A DNA stretch of 5,326 nt from CAZAFL01 sp964484465. GTDB lineage: Bacteria; Bacteroidota; Ignavibacteria; UBA10030; SZUA-254. The translations under genes were made by a program, and so were the position numbers. Under the pieces are notes generated by a model. That model did no database searches, had not been told where the DNA came from, and was given only the letters and a program-made list of their open reading frames with translations. This document shows positions 1-5,326 of this stretch, piece after piece. Position 1 is the first letter of the stretch; the number at the start of each line of letters is the position of its first letter. The DNA is taken from positions 1 to 5,326 of the forward strand of contig CAZAFL010000061.1 in assembly GCA_964484465.1 (NCBI GenBank). Direction: 5' to 3'.

Positions 1-56
1 AACAAAGGGTTACACGATGAGAAGGGTGCAGGGTGTCAATACAAGTACACGGAGTC

Positions 57-131
57 GCCCCCGTAGCTCAGTATGGATAGAGCACCGGTTTCCTAAACCG
101 TTGGTCGGCAGTTCGACTCTGCCCGGGGGTA
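57..131 (+). tRNA. tRNA-Arg, anticodon CCT
   Basis: The sequence folds as a complete cloverleaf. The acceptor arm pairs 57-63 with 124-130 and ends in a G-U wobble at the terminal pair. The D stem is GCTC (66-69) with GAGC (80-83), and the D loop contains GG at 75-76. The anticodon stem is 85-89 with 97-101, around a 7-nt loop with the anticodon CCT at 92-94 after T91. The variable loop is 5 nt (102-106). The T arm is GGCAG/CTGCC (107-111/119-123) with loop TTCGACT. The discriminator base is A131, and the next bases are CAA, so the 3' CCA is not encoded and must be added after transcription. The anticodon CCU decodes the arginine codon AGG, which is used in the downstream genes (for example proS codons 51, 141, 462 and 504). 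The outermost anticodon-stem pair is a C-T mismatch (85/101). Confidence 0.95.
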
Positions 132-164
132 CAAAGGAATTTATTAAAAAATTGTTCAGATAAG

Positions 165-1859
165 ATGAGATTAAGCAAGAATTTTATCCCGACACTTAAG
201 GAGGTCCCTTCCGATGCTGTAATTCCAAGCCACCAGCTCATGCTTCGAGCGGGCATGATTCGACCTCTTGGGGCAGGAGTCTATTCTTTTTTGCCGCTCG
301 GGTACCGCACGCTCAGGAAAGCGATGGAGATTATCCGTGATGAAATGGATTCGATCGGCGGACAGGAATTCCATCTGCCGGCGTTAAACCCGGTCGAGCT
401 TTGGGAAGAAACCGGTCGCGTGAAGGCGTTCGGCGATACGATGTTTCATGTTAAAAACCGTCCTCTTGTCCTTGCGCCGACACATGAAGAAGTCATCTGC
501 TCGATAGCAAAGAATCATGTGAAATCATATCGTGATCTGCCTCAGATTTGGTATCAGATTCAGACGAAATTCCGGAATGAACCCAGGCCACGCTCCGGAG
601 TAATCCGCGGGCGTCAATTTCTCATGAAAGATTCTTACAGTCTCGATGCAACCTGGGACGGGTTAAATAAAAGTTATGACCTGCACGCAGAAGCATACAA
701 GAAAATCTTTACTCGGGCGGGATTAAAATATTTCATCGTCGGCGCTTCGAGCGGGGCCATGGGCGGAAGCGCTTCACAGGAATTTATGATCGAGTCCGCA
801 TCGGGCGAAGATACCTGCGTCCTATGCGACAATTGCGGATATGCGGCTAATCTTGAGGTCGCGACATCGAATGTTGTCGAAGCTCATCGCGATGGAGAGT
901 CAAAACCGATACAGGAAATACACACACCGAATGTCCGGACAATTGACGAGCTCAAATCTTTTCTTAAGGTTGATGAATCCTTGCTCGCAAAATCATTGGT
1001 CTACATAAAGGAGAAAACGCCAGTTCTCATTTTGATGATGGGGAACGATCAGCTGAACGAATCGAAGCTGCAGGGGGTTCTTGGGGCCGATGTTCGTCCT
1101 TCACATCCGGATGAACTGAAAGCCCTGACAGGCGCGGACGGAGGCTCGATAGGTCCGCTTGGCCTGACCGGTTTCAAAACAATTGTTGACGCGAGACTGA
1201 AGGGAGCTAATAATTTAGTGAGTGGCGCAAACAAGAATGATTACCATCTCATGAATATTGACATTGACCGTGACGTCAGAGCCGAAGGATTCTACGACCT
1301 GCGGCTCGTGCAGGCAGGTGAGCCTTGTCCGACATGTAACAACAACCTTCGTGTCGTGAGCGCAATCGAGTTGGGACATATTTTCAAGCTCGGTACAAAA
1401 TATGCGGATGCATTGAACGCAAAATTTCTGGATGAGGACGGCAAAGAAAAGCCGATTATCATGGGAAGCTACGGGATCGGGGTCGAGCGGATTATCGCGT
1501 GCCATATCGAACAGTATCATGATTCTGCCGGCATCATTTGGAGCAAAAGGCTTGCTCCGTTCCATGTTCATCTTATCCTGGTGAATTCCGATAATGAAAA
1601 AATTGTCGGCGTTGCTGAAAACTTATACACAAAACTGCAGGAATCGCTTATCGATGTACTGTATGACGAACGCAGGAATGTGAGCCCGGGATTCAAATTC
1701 AAAGACGCCGACCTGCTCGGCATGCCGCTCCAAATCATTGTCGGCGAAAAAAATGTCGTTAATGGCAATGTGGAGGTAAAAGAACGTGCGACCGGCAAGC
1801 GGCAAATAATCGAACTCGGGAAAGTAGTAAATTATGTCGAAAAAAATCTTGAGTCGTAA
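165..1859 (+). CDS. proS: Prolyl-tRNA synthetase (ProRS), bacterial type with editing insertion
   Basis: This cytoplasmic class II aminoacyl-tRNA synthetase charges tRNA-Pro with proline using ATP. The 564-aa length is close to the usual bacterial form of about 570 aa. The N-terminus (PTLKEVPSDA at 9-18, then LMLRAGMIRPLGAG at 25-38) starts as the family does. The ATP/proline pocket shows THEE at 106-109, motif 2 around FRNEPRPRSGVIRGR (136-150), and motif 3 as GSYGIGVERI (434-443). Between motifs 2 and 3, about 225-405, lies the insertion domain that in bacterial ProRS hydrolyses mischarged Ala-tRNA-Pro; K276 in AKSLVYIK may be its conserved editing lysine. The anticodon-binding domain follows at about 465-560. 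Cysteines at 218/221/224 and 388/391 flank the insertion and could bind metal. ATG165 is the first in-frame ATG and matches the family N-terminus; no good Shine-Dalgarno precedes it (AAAGGAA at 133-139 is too far away). dnaE begins 11 nt after the stop codon. Confidence 0.97.
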   Translation: MRLSKNFIPTLKEVPSDAVIPSHQLMLRAGMIRPLGAGVYSFLPLGYRTLRKAMEIIRDEMDSIGGQEFHLPALNPVELWEETGRVKAFGDTMFHVKNRPLVLAPTHEEVICSIAKNHVKSYRDLPQIWYQIQTKFRNEPRPRSGVIRGRQFLMKDSYSLDATWDGLNKSYDLHAEAYKKIFTRAGLKYFIVGASSGAMGGSASQEFMIESASGEDTCVLCDNCGYAANLEVATSNVVEAHRDGESKPIQEIHTPNVRTIDELKSFLKVDESLLAKSLVYIKEKTPVLILMMGNDQLNESKLQGVLGADVRPSHPDELKALTGADGGSIGPLGLTGFKTIVDARLKGANNLVSGANKNDYHLMNIDIDRDVRAEGFYDLRLVQAGEPCPTCNNNLRVVSAIELGHIFKLGTKYADALNAKFLDEDGKEKPIIMGSYGIGVERIIACHIEQYHDSAGIIWSKRLAPFHVHLILVNSDNEKIVGVAENLYTKLQESLIDVLYDERRNVSPGFKFKDADLLGMPLQIIVGEKNVVNGNVEVKERATGKRQIIELGKVVNYVEKNLES

Positions 1860-1870
1860 ATAGATTCGCG

Positions 1871-4800
1871 ATGGCGGAATTCATACATCTTCATAATCAT
1901 TCTCATTACAGTCTGCTCGACGGTGCTGCGACGATCGAAGGGTTAGTCCAGTCGGCGGTGGAACATAATATGCCTGCTGTTGCTCTCACCGACCATGGCG
2001 TGATGTTCGGCGCAATTGAGTTTTATAAGACCGCGAAGAAAGCCGGCGTCAAGCCGGTTATCGGTTGTGAAATGTATATCGTGACGAAAGGTTCGCGCTT
2101 TGACAAGGAAATAAACGCGCAAAGCGTGAAGGAAGGCAGAGGGAGGGGAATCTATTATCACCTCGTCCTCCTTGCGAAGAATTCTGAGGGTTACCGTAAT
2201 CTCATGAAACTCTGCAGTATCGGTTTTACTGAAGGGTTTTATTACAAGCCGCGCATCGACCTGGACGTTTTACGAAAATACTCACGTGGATTAGTCGCGC
2301 TTTCGGCTTGTCCTACCGGCGTTGTATCGTCTCACCTCGTGGCCGGAAATTATCAGGAAGCACGCGAGGCGGCGGTGACGTTCAGGGAAATTTTCGGAGA
2401 CGATTTTTATTTGGAGATTCAGAATCACGGCCTCGACAAGGAGAGATTGATTCTTGAAGGAATGCCAAAACTTTCCGCGGAGCTTGGGATTAAACTCATC
2501 GCTACCAATGACGTCCACTACATCAAGGAAAACCATGCAATTGCACACAATGTCATGCTCCTGATCCCGGACGCGAGCGCNNNNNNNNNNNNNNNNNNNN
2601 NNNNNNNNNNNNNNNNNNNNNNNNNNNNNNNNNNNNNNNNNNNNNNNNNNNNNNNNNNNNNNNNNNNNNNNNNNNNNNNNTATGCCGGATATTTCCTGAT
2701 CACCCAGGATTTTATCAATGCCGCAAAAGACATTGGAGCAATGGTTGGACCCGGGCGCGGGAGTGCAGCCGGCAGTATTGTTTCCTATGCTCTCGGCATA
2801 ACAAATATCGACCCGTTGAAATACGACCTGCTCTTCGAGCGGTTTCTGAACCCCGACCGCGTCAGTATGCCTGATATTGATATCGACTTCTCCGATAATA
2901 AACGGGATGCGGTTATCGAGTATGTCAAACAAAAGTACGGCTCTGAATCCGTTTCTCAGATTATTACCTTCGGTACCCTCTCTTCGCGCGCTGTCCTGAA
3001 GGATGTAGGGCGTGTCCTCGGTGTTCCTCTGAATGTTGTCGAATCAATCACCAAACAAATTTCAGTTATTCAGGGAAAAGTTACTCCTCTTGCAGAGGCA
3101 CTCGAAGGTAACCCTGAATTAACATGGGTGCGTGAGAGTCCTGATGAAAAAATTCAGGAGCTTGTGGACATTTCCCTTGTCCTCGAAGGAATGAATCGCA
3201 ATGCTTCGACTCACGCTGCAGGTGTCGTCATTGCGCCGGGACCGCTGGTCGATTATGTGCCTCTGTATAAGACCCCGAGCACAGAGCTCATGACGCAATA
3301 CAACATGATCGACCTCGAAGATGCGGGTCTTCTCAAAATGGATTTCCTGGGCTTGAGAACGTTGACGATCATCCAGAACGCTTTGAATTTGATCAAACAG
3401 CGTCACGCCGTCGGGATTGACCTCGACACCATACCTGAGAACGATGAACAAACGTTTGCTCTTTTCGCAAAAGGATATACCACCGGCGTTTTTCAGTTTG
3501 AATCATCCGGCATGCAGGACTGGCTCAGGAAACTGAAGCCGACGACAATCAGCGACCTTGTTGCGATGAACGCGCTCTACCGCCCCGGTCCCATGGAAAT
3601 GATCGGAGATTTTATTCGCCGTAAGCAGGGGATGCAGAAGATTCAATATCTCCACCCGAATCTTGAGCCGATATTGAAAGAGACCTACGGTATTATCGTG
3701 TACCAGGAGCAGGTGATGAAGATCGCGAGTGAAATCGCCGGATTCTCACTTGCGAAAGCAGACCTCATGCGGCGTGCAATGGGTAAAAAAGACAAAGAGC
3801 TGATGGCAAAACAGAAAATGGAATTTATCAGTGGCGCCGTCCAGCTGAAGTACACAAAAAAGGTTGCCGGCGAAATTTTTGACATGATCGAAAAATTTGC
3901 CTCATACGGTTTCAACAAATCGCACAGTGTTGCTTATTCTGTGCTCGCATACCAGACAGCGTATCTCAAGGCACATTATCCTTCCGAATATATGGCAGCG
4001 GCAATCTCGGCTGAAATCGGCGACACGGATTATGTCGTTCAGCTCATCGAGGAATGCCGGAAGATGAATCTGAAAGTCCTTCCTCCCGATGTTAACGAGA
4101 GCGATGTTAATTTTGTCGTTACTCCGGAAGGAATTCGATTCGGTCTGAGCGCGATTAAAAATGTCGGCGTCAGCGCCGTGGAAAACATCATCAAAGCCCG
4201 GGATGAAGCAGGTCCGTTCAAGAACCTGTTCGATTTTTGTCAACGGGTCGATTTACGGCTTGTCAACAAAAAAACAATTGAAGGGTTGGTGCAGGGCGGT
4301 GCGTTCGATGGTATCCATCCGCAACGGGCTCAATTATTTGAGTGCATCGAAAAAGCAATTCAGTATGGACAGAATTCACAGAGTCACGCATCTAAAGGGC
4401 AATCTTCCTTGTTCGAGCTGACTACCGGCGCAGTCCGCCGCGACCATTATCCGCCGATGTCGGAAGCTCAGGCATGGACTGATGGTGAGAAATTATCCCG
4501 GGAAAAAATGGTCCTCGGATTTTACGTTTCCGGCCATCCGTTGCTGAAGTATGAAATGGATGTGAACACTTTTTCCACGGCGAAATTCGGTGAACCGTCG
4601 GCAGTAAAATCAGGCAGTGTCGTCCGGATGTGCGGCATCATATCTGCAGTGAAAAAGAAAATCGATAAAAAAGGGAACATGATGGCGTTCCTGAAACTCC
4701 AGGATTTCACTGGAAAAGGTGAGTGTATAGTTTTTTCTGATTCGTACAGACAGTATCAAAATTTCATCAAAGACGAGGCGATGGTGGCGGTAATCGGAAA

Positions 4801-5116
4801 AGCCGAACAGAACGGCGATTCGCTTCGGGTTATTGCGAGCGAGCTCTATCCGATGGAAAATGTGCGGGAAAAATTCTCAAAGAGCATCATCTTATCGATC
4901 AATGCTAATATCGTACAGGAACAGGCAATCGCGGAGCTTCGTAAAATTGCAGAGAGGCATAAGGGAAAATGCGCGTGCTTTTTTAACGTGACGGTGCCGA
5001 ATGAAACGCTCGTCCAACAGTTTCACGCCACGAAATACGTTGTAGCGCCTACCAACGAATTTATCGCGGAAGTTGAAACTATTTTAGGACCGAACAGTGT
5101 TAGATTTTCAGCGTAA
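1871..5116 (+). CDS. dnaE: DNA polymerase III subunit alpha (DnaE1 type), interrupted by an assembly gap
   Basis: This is the catalytic subunit of the replicative DNA polymerase. It is nominally 1081 aa including 34 unknown residues (237-270). The N-terminal PHP domain (about 3-236) keeps its metal-binding signatures: HLHNHS (6-11), TDHG (40-43), E67, H97, C147, and DVH (214-216). After the gap come GPGRGSAAGS (293-302) and the palm catalytic motif PDIDIDF (334-340; D337 and D339), with the third acidic residue D491 in KMDFLGLRTLT. The D339-D491 spacing equals that of E. coli D403-D555 as I remember it. Fingers and helix-hairpin-helix regions follow (to about 820), then a QSSLF clamp-binding motif at 844-848, an OB fold (about 917-995) and a C-terminal domain that would contact tau. 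An intact palm and clamp motif favour DnaE1 over DnaE2/ImuC, and the domain order excludes PolC. ATG1871 fits the family start; no Shine-Dalgarno is visible, so translation may be coupled to proS, whose stop lies 11 nt upstream. Confidence 0.97.
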   Translation: MAEFIHLHNHSHYSLLDGAATIEGLVQSAVEHNMPAVALTDHGVMFGAIEFYKTAKKAGVKPVIGCEMYIVTKGSRFDKEINAQSVKEGRGRGIYYHLVLLAKNSEGYRNLMKLCSIGFTEGFYYKPRIDLDVLRKYSRGLVALSACPTGVVSSHLVAGNYQEAREAAVTFREIFGDDFYLEIQNHGLDKERLILEGMPKLSAELGIKLIATNDVHYIKENHAIAHNVMLLIPDASXXXXXXXXXXXXXXXXXXXXXXXXXXXXXXXXXXYAGYFLITQDFINAAKDIGAMVGPGRGSAAGSIVSYALGITNIDPLKYDLLFERFLNPDRVSMPDIDIDFSDNKRDAVIEYVKQKYGSESVSQIITFGTLSSRAVLKDVGRVLGVPLNVVESITKQISVIQGKVTPLAEALEGNPELTWVRESPDEKIQELVDISLVLEGMNRNASTHAAGVVIAPGPLVDYVPLYKTPSTELMTQYNMIDLEDAGLLKMDFLGLRTLTIIQNALNLIKQRHAVGIDLDTIPENDEQTFALFAKGYTTGVFQFESSGMQDWLRKLKPTTISDLVAMNALYRPGPMEMIGDFIRRKQGMQKIQYLHPNLEPILKETYGIIVYQEQVMKIASEIAGFSLAKADLMRRAMGKKDKELMAKQKMEFISGAVQLKYTKKVAGEIFDMIEKFASYGFNKSHSVAYSVLAYQTAYLKAHYPSEYMAAAISAEIGDTDYVVQLIEECRKMNLKVLPPDVNESDVNFVVTPEGIRFGLSAIKNVGVSAVENIIKARDEAGPFKNLFDFCQRVDLRLVNKKTIEGLVQGGAFDGIHPQRAQLFECIEKAIQYGQNSQSHASKGQSSLFELTTGAVRRDHYPPMSEAQAWTDGEKLSREKMVLGFYVSGHPLLKYEMDVNTFSTAKFGEPSAVKSGSVVRMCGIISAVKKKIDKKGNMMAFLKLQDFTGKGECIVFSDSYRQYQNFIKDEAMVAVIGKAEQNGDSLRVIASELYPMENVREKFSKSIILSINANIVQEQAIAELRKIAERHKGKCACFFNVTVPNETLVQQFHATKYVVAPTNEFIAEVETILGPNSVRFSA
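2581..2680. other. Assembly gap (100 Ns) inside dnaE
   Basis: One hundred consecutive Ns fall between the end of the PHP domain (ATNDVHYI, then HNVMLLIPDAS) and the start of the polymerase core (YAGYFLI, then GPGRGS). The round number is the usual placeholder for a gap of unknown size. In E. coli DnaE, from memory, the equivalent interval spans roughly 110-117 residues, so about 330-350 nt are probably missing rather than 100. Frame is kept across the Ns only because 100 happens to fit; this says nothing about the true length. Confidence 0.97.
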
Positions 5117-5123
5117 AATTTCG

Positions 5124-5131
5124 TATATTTG
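5124..5131 (+). promoter_or_regulatory. Candidate Bacteroidetes-type -7 promoter box for trxA (TATATTTG)
   Basis: TATATTTG matches the TAnnTTTG -7 consensus known for Bacteroidetes housekeeping promoters. It sits just after the dnaE stop, 34 nt before the trxA start codon, a sensible place for a promoter. The upstream -33 TTG element is not exact: TTA at 5100-5102, 21 nt upstream, is the nearest candidate. The region is AT-rich, so a chance match is possible. If real, trxA can be transcribed independently of proS-dnaE. Confidence 0.42.
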
Positions 5132-5154
5132 ATACAGATTTTTTCACATATCAT

Positions 5155-5160
5155 AGGAAA
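5155..5160 (+). promoter_or_regulatory. Ribosome binding site of trxA (AGGAAA)
   Basis: AGGAAA ends 5 nt before the ATG at 5166 and can pair in part with the anti-Shine-Dalgarno end of 16S rRNA. It is the only start in this window with a reasonable Shine-Dalgarno, and it supports the choice of ATG5166. Confidence 0.55.
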
Positions 5161-5165
5161 CGTAA

Positions 5166-5326
5166 ATGAAACCTGTTGTTGTTAATGATTCGAGCTTTCA
5201 GAACGAAGTACTTAGTTCAGACAGGCCAGTATTGGTCGACTTCTGGGCGATTTGGTGCGGACCGTGCAAAATGATCGCGCCGATTGTCGAGGAGCTGGCA
5301 AATGAATACGATGGCAAATTGAAAGT
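5166..5326 (+). CDS. trxA: Thioredoxin, N-terminal half (3' end cut by window)
   Basis: This small cytoplasmic disulfide reductase is reduced by thioredoxin reductase and passes electrons to target proteins such as ribonucleotide reductase and peroxide-detoxifying enzymes. The 53 complete codons translate to a protein starting MKPVVVNDSSFQNEVL. They contain the thioredoxin active site WCGPC at 30-34 inside FWAIWCGPCKMIAP (26-39), with C31 and C34 as the redox pair. D25 is in the position of the buried aspartate (E. coli D26), and P39 matches the helix proline after the active site. The reading frame is open to the window edge; roughly half of a typical 105-110 aa thioredoxin is missing, including the cis-proline loop. 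No signal peptide is visible, which argues against a periplasmic thioredoxin-like protein. It starts 49 nt after the dnaE stop, behind its own likely ribosome binding site and a candidate promoter. Confidence 0.95.
   Translation, partial: MKPVVVNDSSFQNEVLSSDRPVLVDFWAIWCGPCKMIAPIVEELANEYDGKLK

Noticed and set aside
1..56. Possible tRNA promoter or further RNA gene upstream of the tRNA
   Set aside because: No TAnnTTTG box, convincing -35/-10 pair or cloverleaf could be found in these 56 bases, which are also cut by the window edge.
68..256. 62-codon open frame on the minus strand covering the tRNA and the proS start
   Set aside because: Its C-terminal part is simply the antisense of the tRNA-Arg gene, a well-known source of spurious protein predictions, and the rest is antisense to proS.
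1215..1571. 118-codon minus-strand open frame inside proS
   Set aside because: It is fully antisense to a region coding for conserved ProS residues including motif 3; no recognisable protein features or start signal.
2291..2932. 213-codon minus-strand open frame inside dnaE
   Set aside because: It runs through the N block and is antisense to conserved DnaE sequence; its length is inflated by unknown bases that cannot show stop codons.
4161..4421. 86-codon plus-strand frame overlapping dnaE in another frame
   Set aside because: It overlaps the conserved DnaE frame entirely, shows no family resemblance and has no ribosome binding site.
1871..5116. Error-prone DnaE2/ImuC or PolC instead of DnaE1
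   Set aside because: The protein has an intact palm triad, clamp-binding motif and full C-terminal OB and tail domains, and no inserted DnaQ-like exonuclease as in PolC; no imuA/imuB neighbours are present.
5104..5119. ATTTT/AAAAT inverted repeat at the dnaE stop codon as a terminator
   Set aside because: The stem is only 5 AT pairs with no GC core, and no T-run directly follows; too weak for an intrinsic terminator.
1..5326. A novel accessory or defence system, CRISPR array, insertion sequence or phage genes
   Set aside because: All coding space is taken by conserved housekeeping genes, with no direct-repeat arrays, transposase motifs or unexplained long spacers.

Overview
The window is a short, gene-dense stretch of a bacterial chromosome with everything on the + strand. 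In order it carries a tRNA-Arg(CCT) gene, proS (bacterial-type prolyl-tRNA synthetase), dnaE (replicative DNA polymerase III alpha subunit, interrupted by 100 Ns) and the first half of a thioredoxin gene (trxA) cut off by the window end. All are core housekeeping genes. I see no mobile element, CRISPR array, phage gene or obviously novel system.

The organism looks like a member of the Bacteroidetes/Chlorobi/Ignavibacteria (FCB) group, with moderate confidence. The signs are a TATATTTG box between dnaE and trxA that fits the TAnnTTTG -7 promoter element of Bacteroidetes, weak or absent Shine-Dalgarno sequences before proS and dnaE, a tRNA without an encoded CCA end, an intact PHP-domain DnaE, and the dnaE-trxA order, which I recall from this group but could not check. 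The run of exactly 100 Ns suggests a scaffolded draft or metagenome assembly.

Layout: bases 1-56 have no recognisable gene. The tRNA lies at 57-131, and 33 nt later proS begins at 165. proS ends 11 nt before dnaE (1871-5116), so the two are probably co-transcribed. A 49-nt spacer holds a candidate promoter and a ribosome binding site for trxA, which starts at 5166. There is no gene-free stretch over 300 bases.

The tRNA and ProS serve translation, DnaE copies the chromosome, and thioredoxin supplies reducing power, including to ribonucleotide reductase in many bacteria. That gives a loose theme of macromolecule synthesis rather than a dedicated pathway. The most useful caution concerns the N block in dnaE. 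Comparison with remembered E. coli DnaE suggests about 110 residues are missing there, not the 34 implied by 100 Ns, so the nominal 1081-aa protein is an under-estimate.
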